From Akkermansia sp. (lineage in GTDB: Bacteria > Verrucomicrobiota > Verrucomicrobiia > Verrucomicrobiales > Akkermansiaceae), in assembly GCA_017398355.1 (NCBI GenBank), contig JAFQGD010000031.1, positions 34,912 to 98,911 on the forward strand: DNA of 64,000 nt, read 5' to 3'. Both the position numbers and the translations under genes were made by a program. This document shows positions 8,464 to 17,680 of the stretch, piece by piece. Each line of letters starts with the position of its first letter. Positions within the stretch are counted from its first letter, which is position 1. Under the pieces are notes generated by a model. That model saw nothing but the letters and a program-made list of their open reading frames with translations, did not search any database and was not told the DNA's origin.

Positions 8464-8473
8464 TTGTCTCTAT

Positions 8474-8502
8474 CTATTAGCAAATACGACTCGATATGTC
8501 AA
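8474..8502 (-). promoter_or_regulatory. Sigma-70-like promoter of cassette A
   Basis: Minus-strand TTGACA (8502-8497), 17-base spacer, TAATAG (8479-8474), then 10 bases to the ATG at 8463. Predicted leader about 3-4 bases. Confidence 0.65.
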
Positions 8503-8581
8503 GGCTACAAATCGCTTTCAACAGAGAAAACGCATTAGGCGAGATGTGGCTTAAATAGCTGCAAGTGCTTGAAAGCAATTG

Positions 8582-8609
8582 CAAATTTCACATTTCAAAT
8601 TTCACATTG
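8582..8609. repeat. Tandem 14-base repeat at the edge of the mobile remnant
   Basis: CAAATTTCACATTT (8582-8595) is followed directly by CAAATTTCACATTG (8596-8609), 13 of 14 bases identical. It covers the end of the 8602-8943 frame and could mark a rearrangement junction or be a simple slippage repeat. Confidence 0.6.
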
Positions 8610-8943
8610 AAAAAAGTGGCGCTGTCGCGCAAAAAAATGGGTGAGGTACATCCCCGCTTGCCTCCTCGCGGTTCTTTCTTCCTATAGGCTTATGCACCAC
8701 TCTTGGTATATTGCCCGTCCAAGCATCTCGGCTCCACACCTCAGTTCCCTTCCGCGGGTCCACCATCTCCGGCTTACCAATCAAATTGATTGCCCCGGCT
8801 CCTCCCCATTCATACGGCCTATCCAGGCGCGTCACCGCCACACTCGGCATCGGCATGCCCCCCAACTCCAGCGCCGCCAAAAACTTCTCCGCACTCAAAC
8901 TATGCACCGCCGCCAAGTTGCGCGGCTCATACTCCACGCTCAT
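8602..8943 (-). pseudogene. Downstream fragment of a phage/ICE-type large polyvalent protein
   Basis: The frame reads MSVEYEPRNLAAVHSLSAEK, then LGGMPMPSVAVTRLD and GTEVWSRDAWTGNIPRV, phrases I associate with very large polyvalent proteins of prophages and integrative elements of gut bacteria. It does not begin at a real start: upstream the same frame continues as LLIKSATDNQGTFDGSSGDI, overlapping the end of the 8981-10459 frame. Read together they give ...TPNQI + KSATDNQGTFDG..., the usual continuous sequence. After about residue 85 the similarity pattern is lost and the frame ends at the tandem repeat at 8582-8609. I read this as a broken remnant, not a separate gene. Confidence 0.65.
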
Positions 8944-8980
8944 CGTAATATCGCCGCTGCTCCCATCAAACGTCCCCTGG

Positions 8981-10459
8981 TTATCGGTGGCGGATTTGAT
9001 TAGGAGTTACTGGCACAAATGAATGACCGCGTAAAATAACACTACCATTCCCATCAGGGTATCCCCCCTCATCTAGGATTAAGCCATCGTAATCCAATTC
9101 ATTCTCTTCAATAAACTCCAGCAAGTCGGAGGCATCAGTCCAATCCGGCAACCCTCTTTCGCTCAGCGGTGCACCGTTGCCCCACTTACGGAAAAAGTCT
9201 GTCTCAAATATCTTCTTCTCAGCAGCATTGCGCGTATCAAACGGCTTGCGGATATTCAAGAATACCTCATAAAGCATAGGTGTTCCAACATCTCTGCTGC
9301 TACGGTTAGAACTTGCTGACGGATGCTTATATTTTTCAGCATACCACATGAACGGAGAGAAATAAGACTCATTGCGGAATATGGTAAAACCACCTGTTGG
9401 ACTCCCATGGTACACCACCAGCGGCTCGCCGTTCTCGTCTACTACCTTGGAACAATTTTCTTCAATTTCCTTGACTCTGTTCCATACATCAAGTAGTATG
9501 CTCTGGGGAGCTCCTGACGTGCCGGTAACCACCCCGGTCTTGAACACGTCGAGGAGCTTCTCCTTTATTTGAACTTCATGTAAATAAAAACCGGTGCGCG
9601 TCTCCCCCTTCATTACGACAACTTCGCACACATAGCTCACACCACCTATTTGCACAGGCGCCGCAATCACATAACTATCATCACCGCGACCTTTCCAGTT
9701 AGGGGCAATCTCTACCAGCACACCTTGCTCAATCACATCATGCACCACAGCAAAAGCGGCTGACTTCAAACGTCCAACACCATGAGCAATCGACGCTTTA
9801 ACAGAGCGAGTATCCAGTATCACCTCCCCTAATATCGGGTTCTTTGCCACGCCACCATATTCTTTGCTCCAAAATTCTGTTACCTTGTCCGTGAGCTTTC
9901 TACCATCTGGGGCAAACTCATCTCCAGTTATGGCACAGACATCATCCATGCTTCGCAACTTATCTATGGCGGAACGGAATCGCGCCACCTTCTCCCAATC
10001 ACCAAACCACTCCTTAAACGCCTTGGTGCGCACCTGCAACCACTGGCGCTCCGTCAAGTTCGTAGGCTTCCCGTTCGGCGCCGTCATAAACGTACCATCC
10101 TTTTCAGCCGCAGCCTCGATATCCTCCATCTCCTGCGTCACACTAAAGCTCAGCTCCGGCACAGCCTCTGCCTGCTTAGCGCGCAAATACGCCTCAGCAT
10201 CCAACTCCTTAAGCCCCTGCTCGCGCTCACGCTGGGCGCGCTGCTGCTCCAGCAACTGCCCCACAGGGTCCACCTCCGTCTTGCCATCATAAAGCTGCGC
10301 CTGCGCCACCAAATCCGGGTAACTGCCCACCATCTCAAACTTAGCGCGCAGCCCCTCCAAATCGGCCAACAAATCCTCGCCACCCTCCATCTGCGTAGCA
10401 ATCCCCAGCCGCTCCGCCTCCTCTCGCTTCTTACCGCTCAACTTGCGCCCCTGCTTCAC
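8981..10459 (-). CDS. Remnant of a large polyvalent protein (LPD3-like and ADP-ribosyltransferase-like segments)
   Basis: 492 codons from a GTG at 10459, with an in-frame stop a few codons upstream, so the true N-terminal part is probably missing. Residues about 130-155 (TAPNGKPTNLTERQWLQVRT) and 205-320 (SIAHGVGRLKSAAFAVVHDV ... TGFYLHEVQIKEKL) resemble domains of phage and ICE polyvalent proteins; the second I associate with LPD3. From about 350, VVYHGSPTGGFTIF resembles the start of an ADP-ribosyltransferase-like domain. The frame ends PVTPNQIRHR, where related proteins continue KSATDN; that continuation is in another frame just downstream. Such proteins are injected with, or carried by, mobile DNA. 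No integrase, terminase or conjugation gene is nearby. Likely a non-functional relic. Confidence 0.65.
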   Translation of the reverse strand: MKQGRKLSGKKREEAERLGIATQMEGGEDLLADLEGLRAKFEMVGSYPDLVAQAQLYDGKTEVDPVGQLLEQQRAQREREQGLKELDAEAYLRAKQAEAVPELSFSVTQEMEDIEAAAEKDGTFMTAPNGKPTNLTERQWLQVRTKAFKEWFGDWEKVARFRSAIDKLRSMDDVCAITGDEFAPDGRKLTDKVTEFWSKEYGGVAKNPILGEVILDTRSVKASIAHGVGRLKSAAFAVVHDVIEQGVLVEIAPNWKGRGDDSYVIAAPVQIGGVSYVCEVVVMKGETRTGFYLHEVQIKEKLLDVFKTGVVTGTSGAPQSILLDVWNRVKEIEENCSKVVDENGEPLVVYHGSPTGGFTIFRNESYFSPFMWYAEKYKHPSASSNRSSRDVGTPMLYEVFLNIRKPFDTRNAAEKKIFETDFFRKWGNGAPLSERGLPDWTDASDLLEFIEENELDYDGLILDEGGYPDGNGSVILRGHSFVPVTPNQIRHR

Positions 10460-10663
10460 CAGCGAAATCGCCCGTCACTCCCGCCGTGCTTGGCAGCACA
10501 CTAATTACGCACTTATTCCCGGCGTTCTAAGGCAATTCAGTCCGAGGTCATCCCAATTCACCTCTCACAACAAGGGTAGCTACCATCAGTATAAAACAAG
10601 TAAGCCGGCAAGCAACAATTGGCCTCCGGCTCACTTTATAATATCCTTAATCAAGAAGGGAAA

Positions 10664-11878
10664 TTACTGCAGCATAGCGAGCGCTCTTTCCGTGGCCTCC
10701 AGAGCGAGCTGCACATCCTCCATGGTATTGCAGAGGGAGAAAGAATAGCGCGTAGTACCTGTGATACCCAAAGCTTGCATGAGGGGTTGGCAGCAATGGT
10801 GCCCCGTGCGGACGGCAATCCCCATTTGGTCAAGCAGGGTTCCTAAGTCGTAATGGTGTACTCCGGGAACAACGATGGAAACGAGAGCTCCCCTACCCGT
10901 TTTGGGCCCCAGGATGCGGACTCCCGGTAATTTTTCCAAGCCATCACACAACGCCTTTGTCATCTGTTGTTCGTGTTCCTCAATGGCAGGGATGCCTACC
11001 GCTTGGGTAAATTTGAGAGCTTCGGCCAAGACGATGTTCCCACAAATATTGGGAGTACCAGCCTCGTACTTAAATGGTAAGTCGTTGTACGTTGTACCAT
11101 TGAAAGACACCTCTCGAATCATCTCGCCACCACCGAGCCACGGCGGCAATGTCTCCAATATACTTTCGCGGCCCCAAAGAATACCGGTGCCGGTGGGGCC
11201 GTATACTTTGTGCCCGGAAAAAGCGTAAAAATCCGCACCCAAGCGTTGGACATCGACAAGCTGGTGCCCGGTGCTCTGGGCACCATCTACCAACACGATG
11301 GTATCAGGGCGGTTCCTGCGGGCTGCTGTTATGATTTTCTCTACAGGATTTACGACCCCCAACGCATTTGATATATACGGGAATGCAACGATGCGAGTGC
11401 GTGGCGAGAGCAGCGCCTCATACGCCTCCATATCGAAAGTAAGCTCGACAGTAAGCGGTACAGGACGCAATATAGCGCCCGAACGCTGGCAGAGCATTTG
11501 CCACGGCACGATGTTGGAGTGGTGAGCATCAGTCGTCACGACGATTTCGTCCCCAGCACACACCATGCCGGACAGGGCCAATGTTTGCGCCACCAAGTTG
11601 ATAGAAGCAGTACAACCGGAGGTGAAAACAATTTCCTTATCGGATGCGGCATGCAGGAATTGAGCAACCGAAGAGCGGGCTTGCTCATGCGCTTCTGTTG
11701 CCAAGCGGCTCAGATAATGCGCCCCACGGTGGATATTTGAATTGAGCCTCTGGTAATAATTCTGTTCTGCCTGGAGTACAGAAAGTGGTTTTTGTGTAGT
11801 GGCAGCATTGTCCAAATACACCAAAGGGCGCTTGCCTACGCGGGTGTCCAGAATGGGGAATTCCGTTCGCAAGTCCAT
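10664..11878 (-). CDS. sufS: Cysteine desulfurase SufS/CsdA type
   Basis: 404 residues, the usual SufS length. It mobilises sulfur from cysteine for Fe-S cluster assembly. It starts with the typical TEFPILDTRVGKRPLVYLDN. The PLP lysine is K224 in SGHKVYGPTGTG, and the catalytic cysteine is C362 in RTGHHCCQPLM. The ATG at 11878 overlaps the TGA of the 467-residue gene by one base (TGATG), so the two are translationally coupled. No sufB, C, D, E or U is adjacent, unlike classical suf operons. CsdA is the alternative name for the same fold. Confidence 0.9.
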   Translation of the reverse strand: MDLRTEFPILDTRVGKRPLVYLDNAATTQKPLSVLQAEQNYYQRLNSNIHRGAHYLSRLATEAHEQARSSVAQFLHAASDKEIVFTSGCTASINLVAQTLALSGMVCAGDEIVVTTDAHHSNIVPWQMLCQRSGAILRPVPLTVELTFDMEAYEALLSPRTRIVAFPYISNALGVVNPVEKIITAARRNRPDTIVLVDGAQSTGHQLVDVQRLGADFYAFSGHKVYGPTGTGILWGRESILETLPPWLGGGEMIREVSFNGTTYNDLPFKYEAGTPNICGNIVLAEALKFTQAVGIPAIEEHEQQMTKALCDGLEKLPGVRILGPKTGRGALVSIVVPGVHHYDLGTLLDQMGIAVRTGHHCCQPLMQALGITGTTRYSFSLCNTMEDVQLALEATERALAMLQ

Positions 11879-13281
11879 CAGATGTTGCCCTCCTTCAAGT
11901 GCTCAGCCATGCGGAACGCCACCTCCGGCACATACTCTTTCCATTCCTCATCATTGTCACGAATCATGCGCATGATGTCGCGAGGTGTGCGGAACAGTAA
12001 CTTTTGGTTGAAGTACGGCACCTCTACAATATCCCCATTTTCTCGCAGGTGCTTGTAGAGGTATTCATACTTCTCGGGGGCGCGGTAGGTTCCGGCCGTC
12101 ACGAATTCGCCCGTCGTTCGGTTAATCCACGGGGTCACATAGAAACGAGTCTTATTGACAAAGATATGCCCCATGCTGGCCAAGATGCCACCGGGTGTAT
12201 CGGCCCACTTGTCCTTAAACAGCTCGTTGAGCAAACCTATCGAAAGCGCAATGGCAATAGGTTCTTTGGTAAACTGGTTCAGGAGAGTTGAAATGCGGTG
12301 GAAGTGCGTGATATTCGTCACCATCACCGTCTTACCGAGTGAGGCTAGAGCATCCGCTCGGTCAATGAAATCCAGCAGGTCTACATCGTTGCCACGAAGT
12401 AGGTTGGAGAGTGAAATTTCGCAGATATCAATCTCGCGGTTACGAGATTCTTCTGTCAGAGTTTCCCGGAACTTGTTGCGCACACTATCCATCATTTCCA
12501 AATGGATATTGCACAGGGGGAGGAAACTACCACGCATCAGCACAATCGGGCGTTTGTAAAGCAAGTCTGCCGGCTGTGCCACAGAACCATCCGGGCAGAA
12601 TAAGGTTGCCTCTGACAACCCCAAGCGCACCAATTGCAAAGCAAGGATTCGGTTATCAAACATGCTGAATCCATTGCCGGAGAAACGCATGAAATCAATT
12701 TCGTACATGCTGCGGTCTAAGTTATCACCCACGCTTTGCACAAATTCTTCCATGCGTTCCCTCTTATAGAAAAGAGCATACAAAAGATTCACGCCAAGAA
12801 TACCCAGCACACGCATCTGCATATCGTGATCCGGCACAAGTAAGCGCACGTGCATCACCAAATCACTAGGCGGAGCTTCCGGCTTGAGCTGGAAGCGCAC
12901 CCCAATCCACGCAGACCAAGGGCCGTTGTCCCGGTATCCTTTGCATTTGACCGTGTTGCAGAACGCAAAGAAGCACGTATCCTTGCCTCTCTTTTCCCCC
13001 AGCCGATTGATGAGCTGCGTGTACTCATAATCCATCATCTGCTTGAGGCGTTCTTCCGACACATAGCGACGCACCGGGCCATAGAGTGTATCACTCACCG
13101 TCATATCATATGCCGATATCGTCTTAGCCACGGTACCTGCAGCACCGGAAGATCGGAAGAACCAGTTGGCTGTCTCTTGACCTGCTCCAATTTCTGCAAA
13201 TGAGCCGTAGAGACTCTTATCCATGTTGATTTGGAAAGCTTTTTCCTGCGTTGCCGCTAATGTCTGTGTTTCTGTAGACAT
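11878..13281 (-). CDS. Conserved protein of unknown function, coupled to sufS
   Basis: 467 residues, no signal peptide and no obvious membrane helix. It opens with FQINMDKSLYGSFAEIGAGQ and continues GAAGTVAKTISAYDMTVSD, a pattern I recall from a widespread bacterial family that databases label inconsistently (nicotinate-nucleotide adenylyltransferase or TonB-dependent receptor). I see no nucleotidyltransferase HxGH motif and no beta-barrel features to support either label. The many charged residues suggest a soluble cytoplasmic protein. The stop codon overlaps the start of sufS, which hints at a shared role in sulfur or cofactor metabolism; that is inference only. It is separated by 24 bases from the upstream PBP gene. 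Confidence 0.7.
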   Translation of the reverse strand: MSTETQTLAATQEKAFQINMDKSLYGSFAEIGAGQETANWFFRSSGAAGTVAKTISAYDMTVSDTLYGPVRRYVSEERLKQMMDYEYTQLINRLGEKRGKDTCFFAFCNTVKCKGYRDNGPWSAWIGVRFQLKPEAPPSDLVMHVRLLVPDHDMQMRVLGILGVNLLYALFYKRERMEEFVQSVGDNLDRSMYEIDFMRFSGNGFSMFDNRILALQLVRLGLSEATLFCPDGSVAQPADLLYKRPIVLMRGSFLPLCNIHLEMMDSVRNKFRETLTEESRNREIDICEISLSNLLRGNDVDLLDFIDRADALASLGKTVMVTNITHFHRISTLLNQFTKEPIAIALSIGLLNELFKDKWADTPGGILASMGHIFVNKTRFYVTPWINRTTGEFVTAGTYRAPEKYEYLYKHLRENGDIVEVPYFNQKLLFRTPRDIMRMIRDNDEEWKEYVPEVAFRMAEHLKEGNI

Positions 13282-13305
13282 GGTTTTAGAAAGAATAAAA
13301 GAGAT

Positions 13306-15915
13306 TTAAAGGGAAAGAGGAAGAGGCGCCACCGGCACTGTACGCAAGGGGCGAGGGGCAGAAAGCTCAATCACGCTATCTACCGCAGGCAAATCCACCT
13401 CTTCCGGTGTATCCTCAGTAGTGGCGGCGCCCACATCTTCAGCCATACCGGCTGTCGCCAGTTGTATTTCTTCCGGGGTTTTGTACTTGGGATTCAGAGA
13501 AAAATCGCAGCCATACGGGTCATCGCCGATGAGCGGCGTACCCTTGGGCAAGATAGAAAGCACCGGCAGTACGCGAGACGAGTTCATGTGATTGGGGCTG
13601 GAACCAAGGAAATCCCCCAACGACATACTGCCATCCCCATGGACAGCACAAAGGCCCAACGTCACATCGCCCTTGGGGAAGTACTCCCTGTATGTGGGGC
13701 GCGTGTAGGTTGGTTTTCCGTCTTTCATTTGGGTCTCGAAACAGAAATTTGTGGCAATCTGCCCGGAGGATGTGCAAATTTCCACCTCTTCGGTATCAGA
13801 CGGCTGTTTGATGTCTGTATTTTCAAATTTCCCCTCAGCCGCAGCAAAAACAGCACCCAAAATGGGAGAGCACGTATCAGACGCAAACGCTTGGGGATAA
13901 ATGGGCGTATGATCGTTGAGAAAGCCCATCCAAACACCACAGGTTATAGCCCCATCGTAGCCAAACAACGCATTGTCCGAGAAATCGTAGTTCGTGCCAC
14001 TCTTAACGGCGCCCTTGAAGTCGGCAGGCAAATAGGGACGCACGCGTACCGCAGAGCCCCGTTCCATGGAGCCTTTCATGATAGAGTGCAAGCGGTATGC
14101 CGTGCAAGGAGTCACGCTATTGACCTGCTTGGGTGCAACGGCCAGCGGATTTTCCCAGAGGACATTCCCGTTACTATCAGTCACTTTTTTGATGATGTAG
14201 GGAGCCAGCGGGCGGGTACCCATGTTGGGGAAAACGGTATAAGCCATCACCATTTCTCGCAGGGAAACGGGCTCTGTACCCAAGTACACGCGCGGATAGT
14301 ACTGCGGATGAGCTTCGGTGCTTCCGGGGATGCGTTCCGGTGGGGTTATCCCCACTTTAGTCAGAGTATTGATGAAAGCTTTGCAGCCTTGATTGGATTT
14401 GGAACCCAAGGCAATACCCAAGCGAGCAGAAGCCGCAATTTTAGACCATTCCAAGGCTTGGCGCACTGTTACGGAATCCAGATAACGCCCTTTATCAACT
14501 TCCATGCCCCACTCACCCAATACGCCCTCAGAACCACCGATACCGGCCAAGCGATTGTCCATAGCATCATCGAGCAGACGCGTGCACGGGGTATATCCGT
14601 TTTCAAAAGCACACATGTAGAGGAACGGCAGGAAAGCTGTGCCAACAGAGCGACGGCCGTTCTCAATAATATCGAAATTATCGCGGTCAAAACTGCGCCC
14701 ACCAAGATAAACCAAAGTTTCACCGGTAGCATTGTTCACGGCAAAGACAGCACTATCCAAATAGCGGTGTCGTGCTGCGCGGGGGTCATTTTTATCTGCA
14801 AAGCGGACGTGATTATAATCCGGTCTGCTTTCAATGGCCTCAAGCTGTTGGTTCATCGCCTGCTGGGCCGCATCCTGCATGCTTTTATCAATAGTAGTGT
14901 ACACCTTGAGCCCGGCGCTCTTCACAATTTCTTCGCCTCGTTCATAATTGGGGAATACACTGATGGCATGCTGCTGCACCAAAGCGTGAAGATGTGATGT
15001 CTGACGACGCAAGGGTTTCGGATTCAATCCCAGTGGCAGTTTTTTTACTCGCTCGGCCTCTTCAAGCGACAAATATTGCAGACGCTGCATGCGGTCTATC
15101 ACGTCGTTCCGCCAGCGCCAGTTCAAATCGGCATTGCGAATAGGGTTGTAGTTCTCCGGGTTTTTGATGAGGGCTGCAATACTCGCTGCCTCACGCACCG
15201 TCAAATCCGCAGGTTCTTTACCGTAGTAGCCCAACGATGCGGAGCGTATACCATAATACCCCCTTCCAAAATAGATTCGGTTGAGATAAAACTCCATTAT
15301 TTGGCGTTTAGAGTATCGTTCTTCGATACGCTGAGCCAAAAAGATTTCCACAACTTTGCGTTCGTAGCGGCTTCCGCCTCGGGCGTGGGTACGCTGCTCT
15401 AGGTCGTAAGCGTTGCGAGCAAGCTGCTGGGTGATAGTGGATGCACCCTGATTTGCCTTACCCTTCGCTGCAGCGGCTTCCTTGGCTGCACGCAAGATAC
15501 CCCAAGGGTCAAATCCTTTATGAGTCCAGAATGTTTTGTCTTCTTGGGCAACGAGAGCATCTATCATGCTCTTCGAGATCTTGTCGTACGTTACATAACT
15601 TCTGTTTTCATCATATATACGGCCAATTTCCTCCCCGTTGCGGTCATAGATGATGCAGGGATGGTCTAGGTTGTTGATATCTTCCAAATTAAACTCGTTT
15701 GCCCATTTTTGGTATTTGGAAGTCAAAACAACAAAGCCTCCGTAGCCGGCCGCTATCCCTAGCGCCAGCAAAATAAAGCCAACTATAAAGAGCTTGAGGA
15801 AGAATCGCTTCCATGGTCCCATGGTGCGATTCTTGGACTCCTTGCGGGCATCGCGTCGCCGGCGGCGCTTTTCTGCCGCCTTGCGTTTATTCTGGTATTC
15901 ATCAAGGTCGTCCAT
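13306..15915 (-). CDS. Class A penicillin-binding protein with degenerate transpeptidase site
   Basis: 869 residues, of PBP1A type. A basic cytoplasmic tail and one membrane helix (about 38-64) are followed by a GT51 glycosyltransferase domain with its glutamate E125 in EDKTFWTHKGFD and the GASTITQQLARN motif (158-168), both intact. It should polymerise lipid II glycan strands outside the membrane. In the transpeptidase domain (about 335-720) the SxxK motif reads GTAFLP, with Thr426 and Leu429 replacing Ser and Lys. The SxN motif reads S491-K-I, without Asn. Only K638-SGT of the KTG motif is kept. Cross-linking activity is therefore not expected, unless the alignment is offset. A promoter with a very short leader lies at 15928-15956; the 467-residue gene and sufS follow closely. 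Confidence 0.9.
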   Translation of the reverse strand: MDDLDEYQNKRKAAEKRRRRRDARKESKNRTMGPWKRFFLKLFIVGFILLALGIAAGYGGFVVLTSKYQKWANEFNLEDINNLDHPCIIYDRNGEEIGRIYDENRSYVTYDKISKSMIDALVAQEDKTFWTHKGFDPWGILRAAKEAAAAKGKANQGASTITQQLARNAYDLEQRTHARGGSRYERKVVEIFLAQRIEERYSKRQIMEFYLNRIYFGRGYYGIRSASLGYYGKEPADLTVREAASIAALIKNPENYNPIRNADLNWRWRNDVIDRMQRLQYLSLEEAERVKKLPLGLNPKPLRRQTSHLHALVQQHAISVFPNYERGEEIVKSAGLKVYTTIDKSMQDAAQQAMNQQLEAIESRPDYNHVRFADKNDPRAARHRYLDSAVFAVNNATGETLVYLGGRSFDRDNFDIIENGRRSVGTAFLPFLYMCAFENGYTPCTRLLDDAMDNRLAGIGGSEGVLGEWGMEVDKGRYLDSVTVRQALEWSKIAASARLGIALGSKSNQGCKAFINTLTKVGITPPERIPGSTEAHPQYYPRVYLGTEPVSLREMVMAYTVFPNMGTRPLAPYIIKKVTDSNGNVLWENPLAVAPKQVNSVTPCTAYRLHSIMKGSMERGSAVRVRPYLPADFKGAVKSGTNYDFSDNALFGYDGAITCGVWMGFLNDHTPIYPQAFASDTCSPILGAVFAAAEGKFENTDIKQPSDTEEVEICTSSGQIATNFCFETQMKDGKPTYTRPTYREYFPKGDVTLGLCAVHGDGSMSLGDFLGSSPNHMNSSRVLPVLSILPKGTPLIGDDPYGCDFSLNPKYKTPEEIQLATAGMAEDVGAATTEDTPEEVDLPAVDSVIELSAPRPLRTVPVAPLPLSL

Positions 15916-15927
15916 TGTTGTGCGAAA

Positions 15928-15956
15928 AGATTAGCAGAATTTCCGCAAAAAAGCAA
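15928..15956 (-). promoter_or_regulatory. Sigma-70-like promoter of the PBP gene
   Basis: Minus-strand TTGCTT (15956-15951), 17-base spacer, TAATCT (15933-15928), then 12 bases to the ATG at 15915. It lies between the stop of cstA and the PBP start. Confidence 0.5.
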
Positions 15957-15969
15957 GGGACAAATGTGG

Positions 15970-17445
15970 TCATGAGCGAGCTCGCCACAGGAAGAGCAAC
16001 AAACAAAGGGCAGACACACATAATCCGGACCATGTAGCTACCTGCATAGGCAAGGCAATGATGCATTCCGGCGCATACAGCAAGAAGCTGGTACAAACAG
16101 TTGTCATGAAAAGCGCAGGAATGGTTACAATCCAATGGAAACGGTGTCGGTGCCGGAGATAAACGACGATACTCCACAAGGTAAAGCAAGCCAAGGTTTG
16201 ATTTGCCCAGCCAAAATAGCGCCATATGATGCTGAAATCAACCTGCGAAATGATAATCACACAAGCGAAGAGGGGCACCGCAATAAGCAAACGACGCAAC
16301 GAATTCTTCTGCTCAATGTGCAACGCATCCGCAAGCATCAAACGACAACAGCGCATGGCCGTATCACCACTCGTAATAGGCAACACAACCACCCCTAATA
16401 CAGCCAGTGCAGCACCAATTGGCCCCAATAATTCCGTGCAGGCATGGCTCACTGCCGTGGCCGGGCTGCTGAGAGTAAGCTGGGCAAAAGTTGCAAGGGG
16501 TTGCCCTGATTCCGCCAACTGGGGCACAAGTTTTCCGGCTTCATTGCTCACCATGGTATAATCAGTTAGAACATCTCGCAGAGTAAGCCCCACTGTAGCC
16601 CAGATGAGAGCCACAAGTCCTTCAGCTATCATTGCGCCATAAAACACAGGGCGAGCCCGGCGAACATCCGGCAAGCAGCGCACCATCATCGGACTCTGCG
16701 TGGCGTGAAAGCCGGATATGGCACCGCAGGCTATGGTCACAAAAATCATCGGCCATACGCTCAAATTCTGGGGGTGAAAATGAGAAGTAAAGTTCACAAC
16801 AGGCAGCACTTCATGTTCACTGAAAGGCAAGGCCACAGCCAAGCCGACCGCCATGAATATGAACAATGCGCCGAAAATAGGATATAAACGCCCGATGATG
16901 ACATCAATAGGCAGCACTGTCGCAAAAAAATAATACAGCAGGATGATGACACACCATGTCGTGACGGACAGGGAGCTCACCAACGCATGCAACATGCCCG
17001 CAGGCCCACTCGTAAACACCACACCCACCAGCAACATTAACAGCACGCAGAGCCCACGCATAATATACCCTGCACCTTTCCCCAAGTTGCGCTGCACCAA
17101 TTCCGGCAAATTTGCCCCACCCTCTCCGGCCGACATTAAAGCGGCCAAAAAATCATGCACGGCACCGGCAAACACGCAGCCCAGCACAATCCACAACAAT
17201 GCAACCGGCCCAAATAGACACCCGGCTAATGCGCCAAAAACAGGCCCTAGGCCGGCAATATTGAGGAGCTGTATCAAAAATATCTTCCATGTCGGCATTT
17301 CGACGTAATCAACCCCATCCGCCTTGAGCTTACATGGCATCAGCATCTTAAAATCCACCCCGTATATACGCTCCGCTATGCGACCGTATACTACATACCC
17401 CATAATAAGAACCAATGCGCAGATAAAGAAAAGCAGTAAACCCAT
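15970..17445 (-). CDS. Carbon starvation protein CstA-type transporter
   Basis: 491 residues from the ATG at 17445, with about a dozen or more hydrophobic helices. CstA proteins import pyruvate or small peptides when carbon is scarce. The start MGLLLFFICALVLIMGYVVYG and the conserved MPTWKIFLIQLLNIAGLGPV and GAVHDFLAALMSAGEGG stretches identify the family. It is on the short side, lacking the longer C-terminal part of the E. coli protein. A TTG at 17466 extends the frame by 7 residues but falls inside the predicted -10 element (17466-17471), so I prefer 17445. No LytS/T-like regulator lies beside it. Confidence 0.88.
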   Translation of the reverse strand: MGLLLFFICALVLIMGYVVYGRIAERIYGVDFKMLMPCKLKADGVDYVEMPTWKIFLIQLLNIAGLGPVFGALAGCLFGPVALLWIVLGCVFAGAVHDFLAALMSAGEGGANLPELVQRNLGKGAGYIMRGLCVLLMLLVGVVFTSGPAGMLHALVSSLSVTTWCVIILLYYFFATVLPIDVIIGRLYPIFGALFIFMAVGLAVALPFSEHEVLPVVNFTSHFHPQNLSVWPMIFVTIACGAISGFHATQSPMMVRCLPDVRRARPVFYGAMIAEGLVALIWATVGLTLRDVLTDYTMVSNEAGKLVPQLAESGQPLATFAQLTLSSPATAVSHACTELLGPIGAALAVLGVVVLPITSGDTAMRCCRLMLADALHIEQKNSLRRLLIAVPLFACVIIISQVDFSIIWRYFGWANQTLACFTLWSIVVYLRHRHRFHWIVTIPALFMTTVCTSFLLYAPECIIALPMQVATWSGLCVSALCLLLFLWRARS

Positions 17446-17465
17446 TGTTGTAAAATTGCTCCCCA

Positions 17466-17494
17466 ACTCTACACCCGTTTTCTCGCAAACTCAA
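17466..17494 (-). promoter_or_regulatory. Possible promoter of cstA
   Basis: Minus-strand TTGAGT, 17-base spacer and TAGAGT (17471-17466), 20 bases before the ATG at 17445. Confidence 0.4.
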
Positions 17495-17621
17495 GGTTTT
17501 TCACCGTTAGACACACCGTTACTGACACAACAAAACAACAAAATAGAGAAGTAAACGACAGCTCATAAAACTCATACCTTTACTACTCTACAACAAATAG
17601 ATTCTGCCCAGAAAATACGGC

Positions 17622-17650
17622 TTGCCAAATGCGCGTTTTTGCGCTATAAT
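17622..17650 (+). promoter_or_regulatory. Near-consensus promoter of the purM operon
   Basis: TTGCCA (17622-17627), 17-base spacer, perfect TATAAT (17645-17650), 30 bases before the purM ATG at 17681. No PurR-like operator is recognised. Confidence 0.75.
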
Positions 17651-17680
17651 ACGTCCGCATTACGCGATTACTCATTCCTT

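Noticed and set aside
13462..14997. Open plus-strand frame of 511 codons
   Set aside because: Antisense shadow of the PBP gene; the minus strand carries GT51 motifs and a promoter.
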